Shown: positions 1-7,790 of the stretch, in pieces
Position numbering within the stretch: position 1 is the stretch's first letter
Layout: each line of letters begins with the position of its first letter
NCBI GenBank assembly: GCA_023435335.1
Contig: JAEYRU010000199.1
Span: forward strand, 1-13,427
Length of the DNA stretch: 13,427 nucleotides
Source: Pseudomonadota bacterium
Lineage (GTDB): Bacteria > Pseudomonadota > Alphaproteobacteria > Rhizobiales > Rhizobiaceae
Direction of reading: 5' to 3'
Program-made: the position numbers and the translations under genes
The notes under the pieces: generated by a model
Told to the model about the DNA's origin: nothing
Seen by the model: only the letters and a program-made list of their open reading frames with translations
Databases searched by the model: none

Positions 1-1235
1 TCGAGCGGCTCAATATCCGCATGCAACGGGCCGAAGGCAGCTACCGCTCGGAACTGACGACCCTCCTGCGACGCAGCTTCCACGTCGCCGCCGCGCGCGG
101 CGAGAAGGTGCAGAAGGCGATGCACGACAGGCTGTACGAAGACATCGACCATACTTGGGGCCGCCTCAACCGCGTCGATGCCGGCTACCTCTCGTTCGGG
201 TTGATTTACGAGTTCATTGCCGCGCGCATCGTCGCCTACGGCCCGGGCCTCGTCTCCTACATGAACGATCGGATCAGCCTGAAGGGCTATGTGACGGGAG
301 CCGAGCTGGTCAACTCGCTCATCCACCAGTGCTCCTGGTTCATTCAGGTCATGCCCGCGATCGCAACGCTGAAGGCCAACAGTCGCCGCGTGACCGAGCT
401 CGCGGAGGCGATTGAACAGGTGCAGCGACCGCGTGAATTCTACAGCCGCACGGGCTGCTCGGAATTCCGTCATGGCTCGCAGCCCGCTAGAGACGGGCTG
501 GCCATCCACAATCTCGAGCTCATGCATCGGGGAAGCGGCGTCGAGCCTTTCCTGAGCGCCGAAGCGCTGCATTTCCGGCGCGGCGAGTGGGCTTTCCTGA
601 AAGGCGATTCAGGCTGCGGCAAGACCTCGCTGATGAAGGCCGTCAACGGGCTGTGGCCCTATGGGCGGGGGGAGATCCTCCTGCCCGGCGGTGTCGGCCG
701 CTTCTATGCGGCACAGGAAGTCAAGTTGCCGCCCGTCTCGCTCAAGCAACTCGCCTGCCTGCCGCACTCCGCCGCCGACTTTGCCGATGCACGGGTCGCA
801 GCAGCGCTGCACAAGGCCGGTCTCGGGGAATTCATCGAGTTCCTCGGCGACGAGGTGCGGGATGGAACCGGCTGGGACCAACTGCTTTCCGGTGGCCAGA
901 AGCAGAAGCTGGTGCTTGCGCGCATCATCTTGCATGAGCCTGGCCTTCTCTTTCTCGACGAGGCGACCGGCGCGCTTGATCCAGAAGCCAGGATCGCATT
1001 CCACCAGGCGATCAAGGACAATTGCCCCGACGCGACCGTGATCAGCGTCATGCACGAGTTGCACCCGCCTAAATCGGCGCGCGGAACCGATTTCTACGAC
1101 AGCGTGGTGACGATCAGCGGCGGCGTGGCGACCAAGCAGCCGCTCGGACCCGACCTTCCGGTCGAGATCACGGGGATTCTCACGGGGGCGTCGGTCAAGT
1201 CCGTCGTGCCCGCAGCGGAACGTCCCGAGCGGTGA
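1..1235 (+). CDS. SbmA/BacA-like ABC transporter, fused permease and ATPase (5' partial)
   Basis: The reading frame is open from the first complete codon at base 3, so the true start lies upstream; 410 residues are visible. The first ~130 residues are the end of a membrane domain of the SbmA/BacA type (an RAEGSYRSEL stretch, then hydrophobic segments around bases 185-365). The rest is one ATP-binding domain: Walker A GDSGCGKTS at 603-629, signature LSGGQ at 885-899, Walker B LLFLDE at 945-962, and the switch histidine at 1053-1055. All catalytic motifs look intact. Such fusions act as inner-membrane dimers; known relatives (YddA, Rv1819c, rhizobial BclA) import peptides, bleomycin or vitamin B12. 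SbmA and BacA themselves lack the ATPase. The substrate here cannot be told from the sequence. The stop overlaps the next gene by 4 bp, suggesting translational coupling. The family is fairly sure; the BclA-like role is inference. Confidence 0.88.
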   Translation, partial: ERLNIRMQRAEGSYRSELTTLLRRSFHVAAARGEKVQKAMHDRLYEDIDHTWGRLNRVDAGYLSFGLIYEFIAARIVAYGPGLVSYMNDRISLKGYVTGAELVNSLIHQCSWFIQVMPAIATLKANSRRVTELAEAIEQVQRPREFYSRTGCSEFRHGSQPARDGLAIHNLELMHRGSGVEPFLSAEALHFRRGEWAFLKGDSGCGKTSLMKAVNGLWPYGRGEILLPGGVGRFYAAQEVKLPPVSLKQLACLPHSAADFADARVAAALHKAGLGEFIEFLGDEVRDGTGWDQLLSGGQKQKLVLARIILHEPGLLFLDEATGALDPEARIAFHQAIKDNCPDATVISVMHELHPPKSARGTDFYDSVVTISGGVATKQPLGPDLPVEITGILTGASVKSVVPAAERPER

Positions 1236-1903
1236 ACGCCGACGTTCTGCATGAGGATCTTGCCTTCACATACCGTGCGGTGCGACCGGCAGGCGACGCC
1301 GCGAAGGGCACTCTTGTCCTGCTGCATGGCTCCGCTGCCGATGAACTGACCCTTATCCCGCTAGCGCGGGAGATTGCGCCCGAGGCTCTGCTGTTGGCTG
1401 TTCGCGGTCGCGTAGTGCAGGAGGGCGACCTCCGCTGGTTCAAGCGCCTGACGCCGGTCTCCTTTGACCAGGACAGCATTCGCGCCGAAGCCGCTGTCTT
1501 CGCGAACTTCATGGCCGATGTGAGCGCTCGCCACGGGCTGGACCTGTCGCGCACCGCATTCCTGGGCTACTCCAACGGCGCCAACCTGGTGAGCAGTGTC
1601 ATGTTGCTTCATCCCGGCCCGATTTCGCGTGCGGTGCTGCTTCGCGCCATGCCGGTATTGCACGATGCGCCCGCCACCGACCTTTCAGGGACCGACATTC
1701 TCGTCGTTGCCGGCGAGCGTGACGAGACCTACGCGCCGTTCGCACCGGCGCTGGTCCGGCTCCTGCGCGGCCGCTGCGCGCGTGTGGCAGCATTCGCCGC
1801 TTCCTGCGGACACGAGCTGGGTCCGGACGACGCCCGCATTGCCAGGCATTGGCTGGCGACCATGGAGGGCATGGAGGCCACGCCGCGCGTGCTCGCCGGC
1901 TGA
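1232..1903 (+). CDS. Alpha/beta hydrolase, carboxylesterase/phospholipase family (MhqD-like)
   Basis: This is a 223-residue cytoplasmic serine hydrolase with no signal peptide. The catalytic triad is visible: nucleophile Ser114 in GYSNG, Asp164 in GERDE and His194 in CGHELG. The LLHGSAADE stretch near residues 30-38 forms the oxyanion region. The RGRVV...RWFKRL pattern at residues 58-72 resembles the MhqD branch, which in Bacillus subtilis belongs to a quinone-stress regulon together with ring-cleaving dioxygenases; no dioxygenase is visible here. The start is the GTG at 1232, inside a GTGA overlap with the transporter stop and without a strong Shine-Dalgarno sequence, which fits translational coupling. 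It converges on the cupin gene with only 13 bp between the two stops. The enzyme class is well supported; the natural substrate is unknown. Confidence 0.87.
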   Translation: MNADVLHEDLAFTYRAVRPAGDAAKGTLVLLHGSAADELTLIPLAREIAPEALLLAVRGRVVQEGDLRWFKRLTPVSFDQDSIRAEAAVFANFMADVSARHGLDLSRTAFLGYSNGANLVSSVMLLHPGPISRAVLLRAMPVLHDAPATDLSGTDILVVAGERDETYAPFAPALVRLLRGRCARVAAFAASCGHELGPDDARIARHWLATMEGMEATPRVLAG

Positions 1904-1916
1904 GGCGCCCTAGCAC

Positions 1917-2429
1917 TCACGCTTGCGGCGCGTCCTTCCTAAGCGCCCTGACCATATCGGTCAGCCCGTCGTGATTGCCCATGGGACGTTCGGGTGAGTC
2001 GTCCCACCAGTCATCTCGCAGGTTCTTCTGCTCGGAATTTCGCGGATAGTAGACGCGGTTCTCGGGCTTCGATTTCTCCCCGACGACCAGAAGCCTCACC
2101 TCAGCATCGCTATTGTTGAGGAATGTGTGGCAGATACCGGTGCCGGCGGGAAAGCCCACCGCGTCTCCCGGTCGCAGTCGATGCAGTTCGCCGTCGAGCC
2201 AGACATCCGGGGTGCCTTCGAGCACGTATACGAATTCCTCCTCGGCGCTCTCCGCGTGCGGGTACGAAGTGCGCCGCCCGGGCGGAAGCCTCAGATGATG
2301 GATGCCGAGCTTCCCCAGCCCGAACTGCGGTCCGAACGAGGCCTCGATGCCGAGCAACTCGTCATCGCCCCGGTAGTGTTCCCGATCCGGCTTCTCGATG
2401 TCTGTCCAGTTGGCGATTGGCGCTGTCAT
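1917..2429 (-). CDS. Small cupin-domain protein of unknown function
   Basis: This is a 170-residue single-domain cupin, resembling the uncharacterised COG3837-type cupins. Motif 1 lies at residues 51-72 (Gly51, His58, Glu60, Glu64 or Glu65, Gly72) and motif 2 at residues 88-105 (Gly88, Pro94, Gly96, His101, Asn105). His58 and His101, with Glu60 and Glu64/65, could bind a metal, although the second His of the classic HxH is Glu here. There is no signal peptide or membrane segment. The frame is open further upstream, but the ATG at 2429 was chosen because GGGAG lies 9 nt before it. The gene follows rsmA on the same strand after 80 bp and could be its distal cotranscript or have its own promoter. 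A role as a small-molecule binding protein, isomerase or oxygenase is possible; none can be assigned. Confidence 0.82.
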   Translation of the reverse strand: MTAPIANWTDIEKPDREHYRGDDELLGIEASFGPQFGLGKLGIHHLRLPPGRRTSYPHAESAEEEFVYVLEGTPDVWLDGELHRLRPGDAVGFPAGTGICHTFLNNSDAEVRLLVVGEKSKPENRVYYPRNSEQKNLRDDWWDDSPERPMGNHDGLTDMVRALRKDAPQA

Positions 2430-2438
2430 TGTGCGATT

Positions 2439-2443
2439 CTCCC
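2439..2443 (-). promoter_or_regulatory. Ribosome binding site deciding the cupin start
   Basis: On the minus strand GGGAG lies 9 nt upstream of the ATG at 2429. It supports that start over the more upstream ATG at 2486, which would add 19 residues without cupin character. Confidence 0.6.
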
Positions 2444-2509
2444 GCGAAATAAGCCGATGCAGCCCAGCGGTCGGCGGTCTGACCAAGATTCTGCTGTCTG
2501 GCGCTGCCG

Positions 2510-3337
2510 TCAGATGGCATTCGCGAGCCGCACGAATTCCTCGACCGATAATGTCTCCGGCCGTCTGGTGGCGTCGACGCCGACCGCCTGCAGCAGCGTC
2601 TCGCCGCCAAGGGTCTTTAGGCTTTGGCGCAGCATTTTGCGCCGTTGGCCGAACGCGGCTTCCGTCACCCGTTCCAGTTTGCGCAGATCCGCGGGGAGAG
2701 GATGCTGGCGCGGCGTGAGTTGTACGACCGAGGAGGTTACGCTGGGCGGCGGCGTGAAGGCCTGCCGCGGGACGTCGAAGAGGATCCTCGCCTGCGTGCG
2801 CCAGCCGGCCAATACGCCCAGCCGTCCATAACCTTCGGTGGCTGGCGCGGCGGTGATCCGTTCCGCCACCTCCTTCTGGAACATAAGGGTCAGCGATTTC
2901 CAGAAGGGTGGCCAGTCAGGCGTCGCAATCCAGTTCAGAAGGAGTTGCGTGCCGATATTGTAGGGGAGGTTGGAAACGATGCGCACGTCGTCCGCGCCCG
3001 CCGCCAGCGCGGAGAAGTCCGTCTTCAACGCATCCCCCGCGACGAGTTCCAGCCGGCCGGGATAGCGGGCGGCGATCTCTTCAAGCGCGCCGATGCAGCG
3101 CGGATCACGCTCGATGGCGACGACCCTGGCGGCGCCGTGCATCAGCAGCGAACGGGTCAGGCCGCCGGGGCCGGGGCCAACTTCGATCACTGTGGCATGC
3201 TCCAGCGCACCGGCGGAGCGCGCGATCTTGCCCGTCAGGTTCAGGTCCAGGAGGAAGTTCTGGCCGAGTTCCTTGCGGGCGCGCAGGCCGAAGCGTTCGA
3301 TAACGTCGCGCAGCGGCGGCAATCCGTCGGGGCTCAT
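2510..3337 (-). CDS. rsmA: 16S rRNA (adenine1518-N6/adenine1519-N6)-dimethyltransferase RsmA
   Basis: This is a 275-residue KsgA/RsmA methyltransferase that uses S-adenosylmethionine to dimethylate two adjacent adenines in the 3'-terminal helix of 16S rRNA during late 30S assembly. Visible marks are QNFL (residues 26-29), the SAM-binding motif EVGPGPGGLT (52-61), the acidic motif around AIERD (74-78), the catalytic NLPYNIG (123-129) and the C-terminal FGQRRKMLR (229-237). The length matches the family. Its ATG overlaps the pdxA stop in an ATGA, so translation is probably coupled; pdxA followed by rsmA is a very common order in proteobacteria. Loss of this enzyme typically gives kasugamycin resistance. 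The assignment is essentially certain. Confidence 0.97.
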   Translation of the reverse strand: MSPDGLPPLRDVIERFGLRARKELGQNFLLDLNLTGKIARSAGALEHATVIEVGPGPGGLTRSLLMHGAARVVAIERDPRCIGALEEIAARYPGRLELVAGDALKTDFSALAAGADDVRIVSNLPYNIGTQLLLNWIATPDWPPFWKSLTLMFQKEVAERITAAPATEGYGRLGVLAGWRTQARILFDVPRQAFTPPPSVTSSVVQLTPRQHPLPADLRKLERVTEAAFGQRRKMLRQSLKTLGGETLLQAVGVDATRRPETLSVEEFVRLANAI

Positions 3338-4344
3338 GCGTGGCGGCCGCTCCGCTCCGCCATCTCGCCCGCCATACGCAGCGCGGCGATGAGGCTGTCC
3401 GGACGCGCAATGCCCTTGCCTGCGATGTCGAAGGCGGTGCCATGGTCCGGCGACGTGCGAATGAAGGGAAGGCCGAGTGTGACATTCACGGCCGTGTCGA
3501 AGGCGAGGGTCTTGGCCGGGATCAGTGCCTGGTCGTGATACATGCAGATCGCCACGTCGTAGGCGGCGCGTGCGCGTACGTGGAACATCGTGTCTGCGGG
3601 CAGCGGTCCGCGCGCGTCGATACCCTCGGCTCGCAGGGCAGCCACGGCCGGCGCTACGATATCGCGATCCTCGGTGCCCATGGCGCCGTCCTCGCCCGCG
3701 TGCGGGTTCATGCCTGCAACTGCCAGCCGCGGGCGCTCGATGCCGAAATGGCCATGCAAGTCGTGCGCCACTATGCGCCCGGTGGTCACGATGTCTGCCG
3801 TGGTCAACCGCATCGGGACCTCCGACAAGGGTATGTGGATGGTGACCGGTACCGTCCGCAGATCCGGCCCTGCTATCATCATTACCGGCCGCGTGCTGAC
3901 GCCGTAATGCTTCTCGGCCAGATAGCCTAGATATTCGGTGTGGCCGGGAAAGCGGAACCCCGCGTCGTATAGCGGCTTCTTGGCGATGGGGCAGGTGACG
4001 AGTGCGGCCGCCTTTGCCTCGACCGTGAGCGCGACTGCCAGATCGATCGCCTCGACGATGCCGGGGGCGTTGGCGGGGTCGGGCTGGCCCGGTGTATCCC
4101 GCAGGCGGTGCCTAAGCGGTATCACCGGCAGCGCATCGCGGAAAACCGATACGGCACCCTCGGCATCGCACTCCGCTACCGCGATGTCGATGCCGGCATG
4201 GTGCGCGCGATCGGAAACCACGGCAGGATCGCCAACCAGAGCGAACGCTGGCACCTGGTTAGCCGCGCGCGCCGCCCAAGCGGCGGCGGCGATCTCGGGA
4301 CCGATCCCCGAAGGATCGCCTATGGTGAGAGCTAGCGGCTTCAT
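3334..4344 (-). CDS. pdxA: 4-hydroxythreonine-4-phosphate dehydrogenase PdxA
   Basis: This 336-residue cytoplasmic enzyme oxidises 4-phosphohydroxy-L-threonine with NAD; the product decarboxylates and enters PdxJ-dependent pyridoxine 5'-phosphate synthesis. It marks the DXP-dependent vitamin B6 route. The N terminus has TIGDPSGIGPE (residues 7-17). The substrate motif FPGHTE carries His135 and Thr136, and the three metal-binding histidines are His170 (VTIH), His215 (NPHAGEDG) and His270 (MYHDQ), matching the E. coli pattern. An in-frame stop a short way upstream rules out a longer start than the ATG at 4344. No good Shine-Dalgarno sequence precedes that ATG, which is unusual for this strand. 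It follows the surA-like stop by 69 bp and overlaps rsmA by 4 bp. Confidence 0.97.
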   Translation of the reverse strand: MKPLALTIGDPSGIGPEIAAAAWAARAANQVPAFALVGDPAVVSDRAHHAGIDIAVAECDAEGAVSVFRDALPVIPLRHRLRDTPGQPDPANAPGIVEAIDLAVALTVEAKAAALVTCPIAKKPLYDAGFRFPGHTEYLGYLAEKHYGVSTRPVMMIAGPDLRTVPVTIHIPLSEVPMRLTTADIVTTGRIVAHDLHGHFGIERPRLAVAGMNPHAGEDGAMGTEDRDIVAPAVAALRAEGIDARGPLPADTMFHVRARAAYDVAICMYHDQALIPAKTLAFDTAVNVTLGLPFIRTSPDHGTAFDIAGKGIARPDSLIAALRMAGEMAERSGRHA

Positions 4345-4413
4345 GCGCCGAAGGAATAGGCCAGACGCTCAACCGGCGCAAACGCCTGCGTGACCGGCAG
4401 CGTCATCGACGCC

Positions 4414-5349
4414 TCAACGGTTCGCGATCTGGGCCTTTTCGCGAAGCTCCTTCAGATACTTCTTCCCGAGGGCATCCGCTGCATTTCCGCTTTCTTTCGC
4501 CTGCTCCTGCTGGAAGACCAATTGCGCCACACGATCGTCCGAGGCGACGCGGCTGCTGCAGATGGCGATGAACTCCACTCCGCGCGGCGTCTCCCGCACC
4601 ACGGTGACCCCGTTGCCGGCATGAGCGGCCTTGACTTCCTTTTCCCAGTCCGGCGGGAGTTCCGGCTCGAGGATGCGGCCGAGTTCGCGCACGGTGACGT
4701 CGATCATGCCTCGCGTCAGGTCGCGTGAGGTTTCGCAGCCGCTATAGCGCGCCCGAAGCTCCTGCGCCTCGCGTTTGCGCTTGGCAAGCAGCGCACGGCG
4801 GTCGCGTTCGGGCACGACGAAGATTACCTGCTGCAGGATGTATTCGTTGGCAGTCGGCTTCGGGCCGCCCTCCTTGAGCAACTGGCGAATGGCGTCCTGC
4901 TCGTTGGTGCCTTCGGCGCGGGCGCGGGCGGCCAGCACTTGGTTCCATCCGATCTGGGTGCGGATGAACTCCTTGAAGTGTTCCTTGGTCACGCTCGACT
5001 GCGCAAGGATCGAATCCAACTGAGCGGCGGTCAGCTTGTTCGCCTTGGCGAAGTTCCCGTACGCGTCGTTCACCTGCGCGTCGGAGATGCGCACGTTAAG
5101 CCGCTTCATCTCCTGCTGTTGCAGCGCCTGATCTATCATCTGGTCCGCCGCGCCCTTGGTCGACTGCTGCTGTAGCCGCAGGAAGGCAGCCCGTCGCTGG
5201 ATGTCCACGCTCGTAACGGGGGCGCCGTTCACGACATACTTGATTTCCGCGGCGAACGCGGCTGTCGCCGAGAAGGGTGCCGGCATCATCATGAGCGCGG
5301 CGACCAGGATCGCGCCTGCCGTCAGAAGCCTTCTCGTTGTCGATTTCAT
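4414..5349 (-). CDS. SurA-like periplasmic chaperone (SurA N-terminal domain, degenerate PPIase region)
   Basis: This is a 311-residue exported protein. Residues 1-34 form a signal peptide: Lys2/Arg6/Arg7, a hydrophobic core, then an AFA-AE cleavage site near 33/34. Residues 35-165 match the helical SurA N-terminal domain (VNGAPVTSVDIQRR, then helices with an MKRLNVRISDAQVNDAY pattern). Residues 166-268 align roughly with one parvulin domain (EYILQQVIFVVP; GVEFIAICSSR) but lack its SHIL histidine and GG-x-lGw motifs, so PPIase activity is doubtful. E. coli SurA is longer (428 residues) with two parvulin domains. SurA escorts outer-membrane barrels, notably LptD, to the Bam complex. The ATG at 5349 was chosen because the signal peptide begins there; an ATG at 5373 would add 8 residues, and longer starts lie inside lptD. 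It sits between lptD and pdxA, the classic surA position. Confidence 0.87.
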   Translation of the reverse strand: MKSTTRRLLTAGAILVAALMMMPAPFSATAAFAAEIKYVVNGAPVTSVDIQRRAAFLRLQQQSTKGAADQMIDQALQQQEMKRLNVRISDAQVNDAYGNFAKANKLTAAQLDSILAQSSVTKEHFKEFIRTQIGWNQVLAARARAEGTNEQDAIRQLLKEGGPKPTANEYILQQVIFVVPERDRRALLAKRKREAQELRARYSGCETSRDLTRGMIDVTVRELGRILEPELPPDWEKEVKAAHAGNGVTVVRETPRGVEFIAICSSRVASDDRVAQLVFQQEQAKESGNAADALGKKYLKELREKAQIANR

Positions 5350-5401
5350 TGCCAAGACCCCGTTTTTTCCCATGCTGGCAGAACCAAACCGAAACGTCCA
5401 T

Positions 5402-5417
5402 GCCCCATCTATGGGGC
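5402..5417. other. Short inverted repeat in the lptD-surA gap
   Basis: GCCCCA and TGGGGC form a perfect 6-bp stem with a 4-nt loop, 12 nt after the lptD stop on the minus strand. No T-run follows on either strand, so it is not a standard intrinsic terminator. It could protect the lptD 3' end or slow polymerase between lptD and the surA-like gene, or be chance. Confidence 0.3.
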
Positions 5418-5429
5418 GAAACGGTGGCT

Positions 5430-7790
5430 TTACAGGCCAAGTCCGCTGGTGGACTGGCCGAAGTCGCCGATCGTGCGCAGCGAGAAGTTGAAGCCTATGG
5501 ACGTCGCTGTATTGCCGACCGTGTCCCGGGATTGCGCTGCCGTGAGGGAGAACGAGAAGCACTCGTCATCATAGGCAAACCCGATCGAGTTCCGCAGCAA
5601 CTGGTTCTGCTGGAAGTCGTATGTTCCCGAGCCGAACACGCGCCAGAACTCATGCACCCTTGCGGACGTGCTCAGCGTCACCTGGTGGCGGTCGTCGGGG
5701 TAGCCGTAGAGTGGCTGTTTCTGAATGTAGGCGTAGCTCGCGGAGACAGATACCGGGCCAAGAGACGCACCGGCGCGCGCATCTATGCGGCGCGTCTCCA
5801 GCGTCACCTCGTCGAAGCGTCCCCCCGCCGAAAAGGAGAGGCCGTTCGGGCTGGTGAGCCCGACGAGACCGACGTAGTCGGACGCCGCCGTCTCGAGTCC
5901 CGAGAAGGCTCCGGCGTTCACCATGTCGGGCGCGCCGTAGGGGTTGAGGCCGGCTATGTGGTAGGACTGCCCGGCAGTCGCATGCGCCGTCCAGCCGTTG
6001 CTGAAGGAGCCGGAATAGCGGAAGCCGACATTGGCACGGACGCCCCCCTCCATCGCGTCGTAGCCGGCGAACTTGTCGCGCTCGAACAGCGTGGTTGCGT
6101 CAAACACCATGCTCTGCGCGTCTTCGTTCGGAATACCGAGTGTGGACCGGAACGGCGCGTCCGGTCGCGCGAAGATCTGGCCCACCGGCTCGAACACATG
6201 ATTGGACGCGCCAGCGGAGAATAGGATCGGCCAGCGCGCTTCGAGGCCCGCGGTAGCCATGTAGCGCAGGTAGGCGGCACGAATGTCGCTTGCGACCGGC
6301 ACGCCGCCGATCGTGGCCCCCGCGATCGCCGCCGTGGTGGCCGCGGAGAGGTTCGCATAGATGGCGTCGCCCCGCAGGGCAAGGAGCGGCGTCAGCATCA
6401 GCCCACCCGGCGTAATGAAACTGCGCCGCCATTCCGCCTCCGCGGTCAGGCGGCCGGTGGAGCCGGCCACACCCGGAATGTTCTGCCCGGCTATGAGAGC
6501 GGTGGGCGAAGTGTGCAGGGTAGAGCGGTAGATATTCTGTGCGTTGACGTCGATATTGAGCTCGCCGCCCGCCACCGGCATGTCGGGCGTATAGGCATAA
6601 TCGAAACTAGGTAGGACCCACGGCTGCAATTCCGTCAGGCTTACACCGGGCGCGCTTTCCTGAACGGTGAAGCGGTAGGCGCTCAGATTGAAGTAGTTCC
6701 GGTCGTTCAGTCCGGTCAGGTAGATTTCGGAACGATGGTAATATTCGCTGAATCCCGGGATCGCATAGGTGTAGGAGAAATTCTTGTCGCTCTGCGCGAG
6801 GACGTTCCAGCCAAACGTCCAGCGCGGATTGATGTTGAACCGCCCCTTCGTTCCGATCATGCCGCGCAGCGTCTGGTTTGCATCGACGGTGCCGGCCGAG
6901 AAAGCGCTTGGCTGCAACTGGTAGATGCCGGCCGCGCGGATGCTGTATTCGCCGCTGTCGAAACGCTGGCGCCACTCGGCGTCGGTGAGGAACCCCTGGC
7001 GCGTGAAGCCGGTCACCGTGGTCGTGAGATCGTAGGTGGGTGATAGCGCCCAGTAATACGGCACGCTTACGCCGAAGCCGAGACCCGCGCTTGAGAAACG
7101 GAAATTCGGGAATAGGAAGCCGGATTTCCGCTTCACGGTGTGGTCCGGAACCTCGAGCACGGGGAAGAATGCGATAGGCATTCCGAACAGTTCGATTCGC
7201 GGCCGGATAAAGCGGATCGTCTTTTCCTGGCCGTTCCAGATGATCTTGGTCGCCTTGATGCGCCAGATCGGAGGCTTCTCCGGGCGCTCTTCGCAGGGCT
7301 CGCATGCCGTGTAGACGCCTGAATTGAACGTCGTCACGTTGCCGTCCGTCCGCTCGCCGCTTTCTGATGCGAAGAATGTCCGGTCGCTGGTCTCGATGCG
7401 CAGCGCGTTGACGAATCCCTCGCGCATGTCGTCGGTCACGTCGATCTCGTCGGCGAAGCTGCGGTTGCCGCTGCGGTCGACGATCTCGACGTCGCCGGTG
7501 GCGATCAGACGTGACGTGTTCCGGTTGAAGGTGACCCGCTGGGCGACCAGCTTGGTGCCGTCGTAGTCGATGCGGACGTTGCCTGCAGCGGTTACCGTGC
7601 CGGCGTCATTGTCGTGGATCAGCGTGTCGGCTTCGAGCAGCATCTGCCCGTCGCCCTGCGAAGCGCCGGCGCCGGTCTGCGCGTAGCCGGATGTGGACGG
7701 CGCGGCGGCAAGCATCGCAGCAAGAACCGCCGCGCCTGCAAGGCGCGCCAGATTCACGGCTGCTCGGCTGCTCGCCGACCCCATCCCCAC
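5430..7790 (-). CDS. lptD: LPS-assembly outer-membrane protein LptD
   Basis: This is a 786-residue outer-membrane beta-barrel that, with LptE, inserts lipopolysaccharide into the outer leaflet. A signal peptide spans about residues 1-37 (cleavage after SGYA). Residues ~48-210 form the LptA-like jellyroll (repeats such as LEADTLIHDNDAGTVTAAGN), followed by the LptD family barrel with alternating aromatic strands (for example KRKSGFLFPNF, IGFNFSLR at the end). There are only three cysteines: Cys163 and Cys166 in YTACEPC, and Cys744 in DDECFSF. The start is the GTG at 7790, supported by GGGAGG 7 nt upstream; the ATG two codons later would have 13 nt spacing. The start overlaps the last G of the lptG TAG. 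The family is certain. LptE is not in this window. Confidence 0.97.
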   Translation of the reverse strand: MGMGSASSRAAVNLARLAGAAVLAAMLAAAPSTSGYAQTGAGASQGDGQMLLEADTLIHDNDAGTVTAAGNVRIDYDGTKLVAQRVTFNRNTSRLIATGDVEIVDRSGNRSFADEIDVTDDMREGFVNALRIETSDRTFFASESGERTDGNVTTFNSGVYTACEPCEERPEKPPIWRIKATKIIWNGQEKTIRFIRPRIELFGMPIAFFPVLEVPDHTVKRKSGFLFPNFRFSSAGLGFGVSVPYYWALSPTYDLTTTVTGFTRQGFLTDAEWRQRFDSGEYSIRAAGIYQLQPSAFSAGTVDANQTLRGMIGTKGRFNINPRWTFGWNVLAQSDKNFSYTYAIPGFSEYYHRSEIYLTGLNDRNYFNLSAYRFTVQESAPGVSLTELQPWVLPSFDYAYTPDMPVAGGELNIDVNAQNIYRSTLHTSPTALIAGQNIPGVAGSTGRLTAEAEWRRSFITPGGLMLTPLLALRGDAIYANLSAATTAAIAGATIGGVPVASDIRAAYLRYMATAGLEARWPILFSAGASNHVFEPVGQIFARPDAPFRSTLGIPNEDAQSMVFDATTLFERDKFAGYDAMEGGVRANVGFRYSGSFSNGWTAHATAGQSYHIAGLNPYGAPDMVNAGAFSGLETAASDYVGLVGLTSPNGLSFSAGGRFDEVTLETRRIDARAGASLGPVSVSASYAYIQKQPLYGYPDDRHQVTLSTSARVHEFWRVFGSGTYDFQQNQLLRNSIGFAYDDECFSFSLTAAQSRDTVGNTATSIGFNFSLRTIGDFGQSTSGLGL

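Noticed and set aside
2624..3538. 304-codon open frame on the plus strand over rsmA and pdxA
   Set aside because: It spans the antisense of two well-identified genes and shows no recognisable domain.
4345..4379. Inverted repeat GCGCCG / CGGCGC around the pdxA start
   Set aside because: The arms are 6 bp with a 23-nt loop in GC-rich DNA; too likely by chance to call a regulatory structure.
5350..5562. 71-residue N-terminal extension of the SurA-like frame into lptD
   Set aside because: It lies mostly in another frame of lptD, and the signal peptide begins at the ATG at 5349.
5337..6224. 295-codon open frame on the plus strand over the start of the SurA-like gene and the 3' end of lptD
   Set aside because: It is a shadow of lptD; there is no family resemblance and no start context.
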